A stretch of 64,000 nt of DNA, from assembly GCF_900114675.1 (NCBI RefSeq), contig NZ_FOZM01000001.1, positions 434,001-498,000 on the forward strand, read 5' to 3'. Shown piece by piece: positions 17,287-25,208 of this stretch; within the stretch, counting starts at the first letter, position 1, and each line of letters starts with the position of its first letter. Position numbers and translations under genes: made by a program. Under the pieces are notes generated by a model, which saw only the letters and a program-made list of their open reading frames with translations, had not been told where the DNA came from and searched no databases. The DNA comes from Yoonia litorea (lineage in GTDB: Bacteria; Pseudomonadota; Alphaproteobacteria; Rhodobacterales; Rhodobacteraceae).

Positions 17287-17505
17287 TTATTCGTCGTCCT
17301 CTTCGACAGATGCAGCCAGGAGCAGAGCTGCCAGGATGCCAACAACAACCAGAGTTGGGCTCAGGGAAGAACCGGCTGGCTCCATCATTGGCTCTTCGAT
17401 AACAACTGGGGCTTCCATGACTTCTTCAGCCATGCCGCCAGCGAATGCAGTTGTCGAAAGAGCTGCGATTGAAGCTGCAGCTACGAGTGTTTTTGTGATG
17501 CGCAT
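17287..17505 (-). CDS. Small exported single-helix membrane protein (72 aa)
   Basis: Unrecognised family. Signal peptide of about 22 residues (ends TTAFA), a Met/Glu/Pro-rich middle (EEVMEAPVVIEEPMMEPAG), one membrane helix (SPTLVVVGILAALLLAASV) and a charged end VEEDDE. AGGAGC lies 7 bases before the ATG. A second gene at 17650-17868 encodes a protein of exactly the same length and design. It has its own candidate promoter and a terminator, so it is probably a true, well-expressed small gene. Confidence 0.75.
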   Translation of the reverse strand: MRITKTLVAAASIAALSTTAFAGGMAEEVMEAPVVIEEPMMEPAGSSLSPTLVVVGILAALLLAASVEEDDE

Positions 17506-17569
17506 TTTATGCTCCTCATTGAACTTTTTTGGCCGCGCATCACCTCAAGATGTGCACGGAACATATTCG

Positions 17570-17597
17570 CAGATATCGCATTTTTCCGCTGCGTCAA
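17570..17597 (-). promoter_or_regulatory. Candidate promoter of the 72-aa protein gene at 17287
   Basis: On the minus strand TTGACG (17597-17592) and TATCTG (17575-17570) with a 16-base spacer, 65 bases before the ATG. The rest of the gap between the two small genes shows nothing else I can name. Confidence 0.4.
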
Positions 17598-17649
17598 TCG
17601 GTTGCAGTCAAAACAGCATGTTTTTTGGTGACGATGTGGCCGAATTATC

Positions 17650-17868
17650 CTATCGGCGCTCCGATTCTTCTTTCTGCTCGACAGCGGCCCAGACGAGAAG
17701 CAAAGCCAGCACTGTGATCAGGATGTCCGGCGTTCCCAGCGATGAGGTGGGGCTGGCAAGAACGACATCTTCGGCGGCGGGCGGGGTCAGGTCCTCTGAC
17801 AGAGCCGGGCCAGCGGTGCCAACAATCGTCGCCGCCAAAAGCAGTCCTTTGAAGGGATGTGCGAACAT
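17650..17868 (-). CDS. Second small exported single-helix membrane protein (72 aa)
   Basis: Unrecognised family. Signal peptide (MFAHPFKGLLLAATIVGTAGPALS), a Pro/Ala/Glu middle, one membrane helix (TPDILITVLALLLVWAAV) and a charged end EQKEESERR. A strong AAAGGAG precedes the ATG. It lies 26 bases after the lactate dehydrogenase stop and is likely co-transcribed with it. Its plan matches the neighbouring 72-residue protein at 17287-17505, although identity is low. Confidence 0.7.
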   Translation of the reverse strand: MFAHPFKGLLLAATIVGTAGPALSEDLTPPAAEDVVLASPTSSLGTPDILITVLALLLVWAAVEQKEESERR

Positions 17869-17894
17869 GACAGCTCCTTTTCTGGCCCGAAATG

Positions 17895-19058
17895 CTATGC
17901 CCAGCGGCCTTCAAAATCTTCAGGCACCATGAGGATGTCGCGATCAACGTTGTTGATGTCCCGGCGACCGCAGAGCGCCATCGTCGTGTCCAGTTCCTTA
18001 TGGATAATCTCTAGCGCCTTGGTCACGCCCTTTTGCCCCATAGCACCCAACCCGTTGACGTAGGCCCGCCCGATGTAGGTGCCCTTGGCGCCCATGGCGA
18101 TGGCCTTGAGCACGTCCTGGCCTGACCGGATGCCGCTATCAAGGTGCACTTCGACCTTGTCGCCAACGGCTTCCATGATGGCGGGCAGTGCGCGGATGGA
18201 GGAGACGGTGCCGTCGAGTTGGCGACCGCCGTGGTTTGAGACGACGATGGCGTCGGCGCCGAGTTCGGCTGCTTTGCGCGCGTCGTCGGCATCCATGATG
18301 CCTTTGAGGATTACCGGACCGCCCCACATCTTCATCAACTCTGCGACCCTTTCCCAATCAAGAGCGTGGTCGAAAGCCTCCGCTGTCCAGGACGCCAGAG
18401 AGGCGGGATTGGAGACGCCTTTTGCGTGTCCGACGATATTGCCAAAGAACCGCCGTTTGGTCTGAAGCATCTCGATCCCCCATGGCCATTTGGTGGCCAG
18501 ATCAGCCATGCTGGCGAGGGTGAATTTCGGTGGCGCTGATAACCCGTTCTTGAGGTCCTTGTGCCGCTGTCCCATGATTTGCAGATCGAGCGTAATCACA
18601 ACCGCTGAGCATCCAGCGGCTCTGGCACGGTCGAAAAGCCGTTTCATAAAATCATCGTCTTTGAGTGTATATACCTGAAACCAAAAGGGTTTTTCTGTTT
18701 TCGCGGCCACATCCTCGATTGAGCAGATCGACATCGTCGAAAGGCAGAACGGCACCCCGAACTTCTCGGCGGCCCGAGCGGCTTTGATTTCGCCATCAGC
18801 ACTTTGCATCCCTGTCAGGCCTACGGGGGCAAGGGCGACGGGCATGGAGACCTCTTGCCCGATCATCGTAGTCGCGGTTGTGCGGTTGGTCATATCGACC
18901 GCCACACGCTGCCTGAATTTTATCTTGTCAAAGTCGGATGTGTTTTCGCGGAAGGTCTGTTCTGTCCAGCTGCCGCTTTCGGCGTAGTCATAGAACATCT
19001 TGGGTGTGCGGCGTTTGTGCATCCGCTTCAGATCTTCAATTGTGGTAATGGCAGCCAT
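17895..19058 (-). CDS. lldD: FMN-dependent alpha-hydroxy acid (L-lactate) dehydrogenase
   Basis: A 387-residue enzyme of the LldD family. It oxidises L-lactate, or a related 2-hydroxy acid, to the keto acid and passes electrons to the respiratory chain. Key blocks are LAPVGLTGM, FQVYTLKDD, ILKGIMDADDARKA (FMN lysine), the active-site SNHGGRQLDG with the catalytic His, DSGIRSGQDVLKA, and GRAYVNGLGAMG. The order suits lactate dehydrogenase best; glycolate or mandelate oxidase-like activity is possible. An inverted repeat lies 19-39 bases before the start, and three regularly spaced repeats lie further up. Confidence 0.92.
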   Translation of the reverse strand: MAAITTIEDLKRMHKRRTPKMFYDYAESGSWTEQTFRENTSDFDKIKFRQRVAVDMTNRTTATTMIGQEVSMPVALAPVGLTGMQSADGEIKAARAAEKFGVPFCLSTMSICSIEDVAAKTEKPFWFQVYTLKDDDFMKRLFDRARAAGCSAVVITLDLQIMGQRHKDLKNGLSAPPKFTLASMADLATKWPWGIEMLQTKRRFFGNIVGHAKGVSNPASLASWTAEAFDHALDWERVAELMKMWGGPVILKGIMDADDARKAAELGADAIVVSNHGGRQLDGTVSSIRALPAIMEAVGDKVEVHLDSGIRSGQDVLKAIAMGAKGTYIGRAYVNGLGAMGQKGVTKALEIIHKELDTTMALCGRRDINNVDRDILMVPEDFEGRWA

Positions 19059-19072
19059 GACGGAAATCCTCG

Positions 19073-19097
19073 AATTGGTAATTATTTGTTACCGATT
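19073..19097. promoter_or_regulatory. Inverted-repeat operator candidate before lldD
   Basis: AATTGGTAA (19073-19081) and TTACCGATT (19089-19097): 9-bp arms with one mismatch around TTATTTG. The TTGGT...ACC arms resemble sites of GntR/FadR-type regulators, which often control lldD. No such regulator gene lies in this window. Confidence 0.45.
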
Positions 19098-19134
19098 ACG
19101 GGAAATTTAGCAAGCGCGTAGAATGCATGGCTGG

Positions 19135-19193
19135 TGCACAGGCTGTGCAGACCACGTACACAGGCTGTACACAACCTGTACACAGGCTGTGCA
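19135..19193. repeat. Three 15-bp palindrome-like repeats with a 22-bp period
   Basis: TGCACAGGCTGTGCA (19135-19149), TACACAGGCTGTACA (19157-19171) and TACACAGGCTGTGCA (19179-19193). The first is a perfect palindrome; the start-to-start distance is exactly 22 bases both times. They lie between the trpA stop and lldD, 77-135 bases upstream of the lldD start. Two helical turns per step would put all copies on one face of the DNA. Confidence 0.8.
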
Positions 19194-19214
19194 TACAGTT
19201 TCGTAAAGAATGGG

Positions 19215-20006
19215 TTAACCCCGGTGTGCGCCGTCGGCCAGCGATTTGACAAAGGCGAGGACATCCGCCGTGCTTTCGCCAGCGCCAATCTTCTCAACGA
19301 TGGCGGAGCCGACCACTGCACCGTCGGCGATGCTTGCGATGGCTTCGGCTGCGTCAGGTGTCTTGATCCCGAAACCGACGATGACAGGCAGGTCGGTCTG
19401 TGACTTGATCCGTGCAACCTCCGGCGCGACCTCGGCGGTCTGGGCCTCGGCTGTGCCGGTGATGCCAGTGACGGACACGTAGTAGACGAAACCGGATGTG
19501 TTCTGGAGCACTTTCGGCAGGCGTTTGTCATCCGTTGTCGGTGTTGCCAGACGGATGAAGTTGATCCCCTTTGCCTGAGCCGGGATGCAAAGCTCTTCAT
19601 CCTCTTCAGGTGGCAGATCAACAACGATCAGCCCGTCAATGCCAGCGGCCACTGCATCATCAAGAAATGCGTCCACACCGCGTGAATAGATGGGGTTGTA
19701 GTAGCCCATCATCACAATCGGTGTCGTGTCATCCTCTTTGCGCAGTTCACGTGCATAGGCGAGGGTCTTTTCCAGATCCTGACCGGCCTCAAGCGCGCGC
19801 TGGCCTGCCAGCTGGATCGTGGTGCCGTCGGCCATCGGATCGGTGAACGGCATTCCGAGTTCGATGATATCGACGCCAGCCGCAGGCAGGCCTTTGACGA
19901 TCTCCAGACCTTTGGCGTAATCGGGATCGCCTGCCATGACATAAGCAACAAAGGCTTTCTTCCCCTCGGCCTGTAAGGCGGCGAATTTCGCGTCGATTCT
20001 GCTCAT
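19215..20006 (-). CDS. trpA: Tryptophan synthase alpha chain
   Basis: Splits indole-3-glycerol phosphate into indole and glyceraldehyde-3-phosphate. The 263-residue TIM barrel shows [13 protein letters not shown] with the catalytic Glu and Asp, [19 protein letters not shown], and [12 protein letters not shown]. The ATG at 20006 has GGGGACG in front; a start 15 bases further up is less likely. It is separated from trpB (10.6-11.8 kb) and divergent from ychF. Confidence 0.96.
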   Translation of the reverse strand: MSRIDAKFAALQAEGKKAFVAYVMAGDPDYAKGLEIVKGLPAAGVDIIELGMPFTDPMADGTTIQLAGQRALEAGQDLEKTLAYARELRKEDDTTPIVMMGYYNPIYSRGVDAFLDDAVAAGIDGLIVVDLPPEEDEELCIPAQAKGINFIRLATPTTDDKRLPKVLQNTSGFVYYVSVTGITGTAEAQTAEVAPEVARIKSQTDLPVIVGFGIKTPDAAEAIASIADGAVVGSAIVEKIGAGESTADVLAFVKSLADGAHRG

Positions 20007-20153
20007 GGTCGTCCCCGTCATTCAAACTTGGGATGGTTTGCTTGATGGGGCGGGGAAAATCAATGGTGTCTCACTGCTTTTCCCCACACCTGCCGCCTTG
20101 CGGGGCGGGCCATCTGCGCCTAGAAGCGCGGCAAGCTGCAAAGGAGTGCTGTC

Positions 20154-21251
20154 ATGGGTTTCAAAATGGGCATCGTGGGTCTGCCGAACGTGGGCAAATC
20201 GACCCTGTTCAACGCATTGACCAAGACTGCGGCTGCGCAGGCGGCAAACTTCCCGTTCTGCACCATTGAGCCTAACGTGGGCGAGGTGGCGGTCCCTGAT
20301 GCACGTCTCGATAAGCTGGCGGCGATTGCGCAATCCAAGCAGATCATTCCGACGCGGATGACCTTTGTGGACATCGCCGGTCTGGTGAAGGGCGCCAGCA
20401 AGGGCGAAGGTCTTGGGAACCAGTTTCTGGCCAACATCCGCGAGTGCGACGCGATTGCCCATGTGCTGCGTTGCTTTGAAGATGACGACATCACCCATGT
20501 CGATGGCCGCGTTGATCCGGTCGCTGATGCCGAGGTGATCGAAACCGAGCTGATGCTTGCAGACCTCGAAAGCATCGAAAAGCGGATGCAGAACCTGACC
20601 CGCAAGATCAAGGGTGGCGACAAGGACGCCGTGCAACAGATGCGTCTGCTCGAAATGGCGCAGGCCGCCATTGAAGACGGCAAGCCTGCCCGCGTGGTTG
20701 AGGTTGATGCCGAGGACGCGAAAGCGTGGAAAATGCTGCAACTGCTGACCACAAAGCCTGTGCTTTACGTCTGCAACGTCGAAGAAGAAAGCGCGGGCAG
20801 TGGCAACAGCCAATCAGCCCGTGTGGCCGAGATGGCCGCAGCGCAAGGCAACAGCCATGTTGTGATCTCTGCCCGTATTGAAGAAGAGATCAGCCAGCTT
20901 GAGGCGGATGAAGCCGAGATGTTCCTTGGCGAAATGGGTCTTGAGGAACCCGGCCTCGACCGTTTGATCCGTGCGGGCTACGCGCTTTTGCATTTGCAGA
21001 CCTACTTTACCGTTGGTCCCAAAGAGGCCCGTGCCTGGACCATCAAGGAAGGCACCTCAGCCCCGCAAGCGGCAGGTGTCATTCACGGCGATTTTGAAAA
21101 GGGATTTATCCGCGCCGAGACGATTGCCTATGGCGACTTTGTTGCCTTGGGCGGTGAACAGCCTGCAAAAGAGGCAGGCAAGATGCGCGCAGAGGGCAAA
21201 GGCTACATCGTCAAGGATGGCGATGTGATGCATTTCCTGTTCAACACCTGA
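20154..21251 (+). CDS. ychF: Ribosome-binding ATPase YchF (Obg-like)
   Basis: A 365-residue P-loop NTPase with [15 protein letters not shown] (G1), [36 protein letters not shown] (G3 region) and NVEE in place of the GTPase NKxD motif, which explains its ATP preference. The C-terminal TGS-like domain holds [10 protein letters not shown] and the closing VMHFLFN. It associates with ribosomes and has been linked to stress and translation control. AAAGGAG precedes the ATG. Confidence 0.96.
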   Translation: MGFKMGIVGLPNVGKSTLFNALTKTAAAQAANFPFCTIEPNVGEVAVPDARLDKLAAIAQSKQIIPTRMTFVDIAGLVKGASKGEGLGNQFLANIRECDAIAHVLRCFEDDDITHVDGRVDPVADAEVIETELMLADLESIEKRMQNLTRKIKGGDKDAVQQMRLLEMAQAAIEDGKPARVVEVDAEDAKAWKMLQLLTTKPVLYVCNVEEESAGSGNSQSARVAEMAAAQGNSHVVISARIEEEISQLEADEAEMFLGEMGLEEPGLDRLIRAGYALLHLQTYFTVGPKEARAWTIKEGTSAPQAAGVIHGDFEKGFIRAETIAYGDFVALGGEQPAKEAGKMRAEGKGYIVKDGDVMHFLFNT

Positions 21252-21255
21252 TCCC

Positions 21256-22104
21256 TCAGGGGCGCGAAAGCCGCAAAAGCGCGGCCCCGATCAGGACGGT
21301 CATGGTCGAGACGACCTTCATCAGGTCGAGCCGTTCCTTGAGGAAGAAAACACCGATCAGAAGCGCGAAGATGATGCTGGTTTCGCGCAAGGCGGTGACA
21401 AGCGCGATGGGGGCTTGCGTGAACGCCCATGTGACGATGGCATAAGCCGCAAAGGACGCGCCGCCACCGATCCAGAAAAGCTTCTGCCCTTTGGTCCATA
21501 GCGATGTGTAGGTTTTCGGCGCACGCACCGCGACAATGGCGCCAAGTGCAATGGCGTTGAGCGCTGCCAGCCAGCCGAAATAGCCCAGCGCTGTGCCTGC
21601 GGCCCTTGCGCCAAGCCCGTCGACAATCGAGTAGGCCGCGATAAAGCATCCTGTCGCGAGTGCAAATCCAGCGGCCCGTCCATTGCGCAACCCGTCGCTG
21701 CGCCGCACCAGTGCCAGGCTCACAATGCCGCATCCGATGATCAGAACGGCCAGAAGTTCCGCGCCTTGCAGCGACACCCCCAGCACGGTGACCGAAATGG
21801 CGGCGACGATCAGTGGCGCTGACCCGCGTGCGATGGGATAGACCTGCGTCAGGTCACCGGCGCTATAGGCGTAAAGCAGGAAGAACTGGTAACCCAGGTG
21901 CAAAAGGACCCCGACCACCAGATAGGGGTAGGATGCAGGGTCCGGCATCGGTGAGACGACAATCGCGACAAGCGCAAACGGCACATGGCCAAGGATGACC
22001 GCCGTCAGCGACATCAGCTTGTCCGCGCCGCCTTTGACAAGTGCGTTCCATGCTGCGTGAAGGAAAGCCGCGCCAATCACGGCAAGAAAGACCAGCGTTG
22101 TCAT
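21256..22104 (-). CDS. EamA/DMT-family transporter
   Basis: A 282-residue integral membrane protein with ten predicted helices in two repeated EamA halves (AAFLHAAWNALVKGG in the first, YPIARGSAPLIVAAISV at the middle, ALRETSIIFALLIGVFFLKERL near the end). The substrate is unknown. The ATG at 22104 has GGAGC upstream; the frame's upstream extension is non-membrane and unlikely. It is convergent with ychF, 4 bases apart. Confidence 0.85.
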   Translation of the reverse strand: MTTLVFLAVIGAAFLHAAWNALVKGGADKLMSLTAVILGHVPFALVAIVVSPMPDPASYPYLVVGVLLHLGYQFFLLYAYSAGDLTQVYPIARGSAPLIVAAISVTVLGVSLQGAELLAVLIIGCGIVSLALVRRSDGLRNGRAAGFALATGCFIAAYSIVDGLGARAAGTALGYFGWLAALNAIALGAIVAVRAPKTYTSLWTKGQKLFWIGGGASFAAYAIVTWAFTQAPIALVTALRETSIIFALLIGVFFLKERLDLMKVVSTMTVLIGAALLRLSRP

Positions 22105-22165
22105 GGCCGCGCTCCTGAGTTTGCTATGGGCGTAAGGTGGCGCGCGCTGCAGGTTCGCGCAAGCG

Positions 22166-23011
22166 CTATTCTTTGGCGGGTGGTTTGCGGTCAAGCTGGC
22201 GTTTGATCGCGGCGGCGCGTTGCGGCGGGAGGGTCGGCGCGGTGTCGCGCATTTCCTGCACCTTTGCTTCCGCCCCTGCAATGAGATCCGCGATATGCTG
22301 TGCCTCCGGCAGGTTCTTCCAGTATTTTTTGGGCATCTCGGACGTCATCGCCTGCACCTTGAGCCGTGCGGGATTGAAGATGTTGCAAAAATAGGTGCCC
22401 CAAAGATCCTCGGTCGCGTCGTCAGGTAGATCGGGCTTGGGCTGGCCAGGGTGGAAGCTGAGGTTGCCGTCCACGAATTGCGCGGTGACATCGGGTGTCG
22501 CGATCATCCAGTCCATGTCGGCAAAGCGGCGGGCAAAGAACGGGGCGGTGGGCTCGACCGTGTGGTGGGTCGGCTCGAACCATGCGGCAAAGCTGCGCCG
22601 CTCACCGCCCTGACGCAGATCGCGGAACCGAACAAAGGCCTTCATCTTGTGCTTGCAGCGATGCACGGCCTTTTCCATCTGGCGCAGCTTGGCAAGATCG
22701 CGGTCGGCGCGGTCCTGCATCAGCCCCGGCTGGTGCCGCAACCGCCAGAGCAGGGTGTAAAGTCGCGCAAAGCGTTGCGGGTCATTGTGCCAGACCACCG
22801 TATTCGCCAATTCGACAAAGCTTTGCGGCACTTTGATCCGACGCGTGACAGGGGGGAGCGGGGTCTGTGTCGCAAAGAGCCCTGAGGCTGTGCCGTCATC
22901 ATCCCACAGGATGTCCTCCGGCGGTACGGCGGCACCGAGCAAACGTTTGGCCGCATCGCGCCACGCGACATCAGCACCGATACGGGGCAGGGGAACGGTA
23001 TACATCGTCAA
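22166..23011 (-). CDS. DUF4130-domain, probable DNA metabolism protein (TIGR03915 type)
   Basis: A 281-residue protein that always seems to partner the radical SAM protein upstream (4-base overlap here). Family-like features are the central NDPQRFARLYTLLWRLRHQPGL, MEKAVHRCKHKMKAFVRFR, the AWFEPTHH block and FADMDWMIATPD. In other bacteria this domain can be fused to an uracil-DNA-glycosylase-like UdgX domain, which is absent here. Its action is not defined, but a role in DNA modification or repair fits the context and the LexA box upstream of the pair. Confidence 0.85.
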   Translation of the reverse strand: MTMYTVPLPRIGADVAWRDAAKRLLGAAVPPEDILWDDDGTASGLFATQTPLPPVTRRIKVPQSFVELANTVVWHNDPQRFARLYTLLWRLRHQPGLMQDRADRDLAKLRQMEKAVHRCKHKMKAFVRFRDLRQGGERRSFAAWFEPTHHTVEPTAPFFARRFADMDWMIATPDVTAQFVDGNLSFHPGQPKPDLPDDATEDLWGTYFCNIFNPARLKVQAMTSEMPKKYWKNLPEAQHIADLIAGAEAKVQEMRDTAPTLPPQRAAAIKRQLDRKPPAKE

Positions 23012-24243
23012 AAAAGGCTCAGTTGTTCAGGGGGCGGGGCAAAGCGGGCGCGCAGATCGGCGCTGTCGGTCAGCTCGCCCGGCGACCAGTCTTTGGCGGT
23101 GATAAAGGCTCGCGCCTTTTTGAGCGATGCGCCAAGCCTTTGCAGGTCCTCATACCGGAGCGTCCGGTGCCGCCGTGTTGACAGGATACGGCCCACACTG
23201 CGTGTCCCGAACCCCGGCACGCGCAGCAGCATCTCGCGGCTGGCGCGGTTCACATCCACCGGAAAAAGATGCCTGTTCTGCAAGGCCCAGGCGAGTTTGG
23301 GATCAACTTCCAGATCGAGATTGCCGTCCGGCCGCGCCGAGGTAATTTCATCAACGTCGAACCCGTAAAACCTGAGCAGCCAGTCGGCCTGATAAAGCCG
23401 ATGTTCCCTGACAAGCGGTGGCTTGATCAAAGGCAGTTTGGCCGTTGCATCGGGGATCGGCGAAAATGCCGAATAATAGACCCGCTTGAGCTTGTAATCG
23501 CCATAGAGCCGCGTGGATTGCCCCAAAATGGTGGCATCGGTTGCGGCATCCGCGCCAACGATCATCTGGGTGGATTGGCCTGCAGGCGCGAACCTTTTGC
23601 CGCGCTTGCCGGTGTAGGAGCGTTCCTTGGCGACATCCTTGCGGGATTTCACATCGCCCATCGCCTTGCGGATTGTCTCGGGGTTCTTTTCCGGCGCGTA
23701 GGCTTTGACACTGTTGTCGGTTGGCAGCTCCACATTGATCGAGAGGCGATCGGCATAAAGCCCCGCCTGTTCGATCAGTTCGGGCGCGGCATCGGGGATC
23801 GTCTTGAGGTGGATATACCCGCGAAAATGCTCGTCCTCGCGGAGCCGTTTTGCGATCTGGACGATCATCTCCATCGTGTAATCAGGGCTGCGGATGATGC
23901 CTGACGACAGGAACAGACCTTCGATGTAGTTGCGCCTGTAGAATTCGATGGTGAGCTGGACGACCTCATCAACGGTGAACCGCGCCCGCGTTACGTTCGA
24001 CGAGACGCGATTTATGCAGTAGGCGCAATCGTAGATGCAGAAATTCGTCATCAGAATTTTCAGCAGGCTGATGCAGCGCCCGTCAGGGGCATAGGCATGG
24101 CAGATGCCTGACCCTTCGGTCGAGCCTAATCCCTTGCCATCGCGGCTGTCGCGCCGCGTTGTGCCGCTTGAGGCACAGGAGGCATCATATCGCGCCGCGT
24201 CCGAGAGAATCGCGAGTTTATTCTGGAGTGAGAGACTTGCCAT
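23008..24243 (-). CDS. Putative DNA modification/repair radical SAM protein (TIGR03916 type)
   Basis: A 411-residue protein. Cys69, Cys73 and Cys76 in CIYDCAYC form the CX3CX2C site of a 4Fe-4S cluster that cleaves SAM. Residues 329-375 (VDVNRASREMLLRVPGFGTRSVGRIL) form a helix-hairpin-helix unit, which points to DNA binding. The substrate is unknown. A LexA box lies 3-17 bases before the ATG, so the operon is probably SOS-controlled; the ATG itself has only a weak ribosome binding site. The DUF4130 gene overlaps its end by 4 bases. Confidence 0.9.
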   Translation of the reverse strand: MASLSLQNKLAILSDAARYDASCASSGTTRRDSRDGKGLGSTEGSGICHAYAPDGRCISLLKILMTNFCIYDCAYCINRVSSNVTRARFTVDEVVQLTIEFYRRNYIEGLFLSSGIIRSPDYTMEMIVQIAKRLREDEHFRGYIHLKTIPDAAPELIEQAGLYADRLSINVELPTDNSVKAYAPEKNPETIRKAMGDVKSRKDVAKERSYTGKRGKRFAPAGQSTQMIVGADAATDATILGQSTRLYGDYKLKRVYYSAFSPIPDATAKLPLIKPPLVREHRLYQADWLLRFYGFDVDEITSARPDGNLDLEVDPKLAWALQNRHLFPVDVNRASREMLLRVPGFGTRSVGRILSTRRHRTLRYEDLQRLGASLKKARAFITAKDWSPGELTDSADLRARFAPPPEQLSLF

Positions 24244-24245
24244 AT

Positions 24246-24260
24246 GTTCATGTTATGTTC
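24246..24260. promoter_or_regulatory. LexA (SOS) box of the radical SAM / DUF4130 operon
   Basis: GTTC (24246-24249), seven bases, GTTC (24257-24260): an exact match to the alphaproteobacterial LexA site GTTC-N7-GTTC. It touches the start of the radical SAM gene at 24243, so LexA would block initiation or early elongation. Confidence 0.75.
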
Positions 24261-24293
24261 TCATTTTCCGCGAGGCAAGTGGGCGAGGTGAGA

Positions 24294-25208
24294 CTATTTG
24301 ACCGCGCGCAGGTCCGCGCTGTCCATGATCCCATGTCTTGCAAGGAATTGGCGTGCAGCGGTGTCCTTGATGGCATTACTTTCGATGAGTTTTGCCTTTT
24401 TCAGGATCGCCTCTTTGCGCTGCTCCCTTTTGGCGCCTGACACGGCGGGTCCGCTGAACTTCTGTTCCATCTCGGCAACCGACATCAGGTAGTAGTGATT
24501 GAGTTGCAGCCTGTCACGCGTAGCGAAGCGTGCATCGCGCGCTTTGTTGCGGCTCATCATGCCAGCCGTATTGACCGTGCTGTCCTGATGCCTGCGCGTT
24601 TCAAATCTGTGTGGATTGACCATGGTGACTTCACAGGGATCAACAATGCATTTGAAATTAAGCAGCGGTCGGGTGGTGTCTTTCGCGCGTTCCTCAAATG
24701 CAAAGGGTGCGGCGTCCTTTGGCGGGCTTTGATGGCCGTTGTGACCGAACATTGTCCAGGGCAGGGAGATGTTAGGGTGGTCCAGACCGTCAAGCGCATC
24801 CTGGATCGTGAGCGCATCTGTCGGGACGAGGTATTCATCTGTGTCGATAAAGGCCATGCGTGCAAACCCCGCGCCGCAGGTGCAGATCGCATGCGCATAG
24901 GCGAGCGATTGTTGATGAAACCGCATCTGACTTTTCGTCTCTGCTGCGTCAAGAACCCAAGGCACGACAACTGTCCTGATCATGGAGAATGATCTGGCGA
25001 TCTCTACCGTGTCGTCGGTTGAACCATTGTCGTAAAGGATGAGGTGCCGCAAACCTGCCACGGCATGAAACGCCAGCCAGTCTCGCAAGCGTGCGCCCTC
25101 GTTGCGTGCGATCAGAACAATCGCGAAATCGGCTTGGTCCTTCCGAGGCTCTGGAGGGGTCACAGTGATGCGTGTGGCAAGGTCCGGGACGCGGCGAAAC
25201 AGTTTCAT
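24294..25208 (-). CDS. Glycosyltransferase family 2-like protein
   Basis: A 304-residue protein of the Glyco_tranf_2_4 group. Blocks are FAIVLIARNEGARLRDWLAFHAVAGLRHLILYDNGSTDDT, the metal-binding FIDTDEYLVP (DxD), and NHYYLMSVAEMEQKF. The predicted role is sugar transfer to a surface polysaccharide. The ATG at 25208 overlaps the stop of the preceding polysaccharide gene by 4 bases, which settles the start; an upstream in-frame codon at 25241 is unlikely. Confidence 0.87.
   Translation of the reverse strand: MKLFRRVPDLATRITVTPPEPRKDQADFAIVLIARNEGARLRDWLAFHAVAGLRHLILYDNGSTDDTVEIARSFSMIRTVVVPWVLDAAETKSQMRFHQQSLAYAHAICTCGAGFARMAFIDTDEYLVPTDALTIQDALDGLDHPNISLPWTMFGHNGHQSPPKDAAPFAFEERAKDTTRPLLNFKCIVDPCEVTMVNPHRFETRRHQDSTVNTAGMMSRNKARDARFATRDRLQLNHYYLMSVAEMEQKFSGPAVSGAKREQRKEAILKKAKLIESNAIKDTAARQFLARHGIMDSADLRAVK

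Noticed and set aside
19135-19193. CRISPR array
   Set aside because: Only three 15-base repeats with 7-base spacers and no cas genes. The palindromes point to a regulator site instead.
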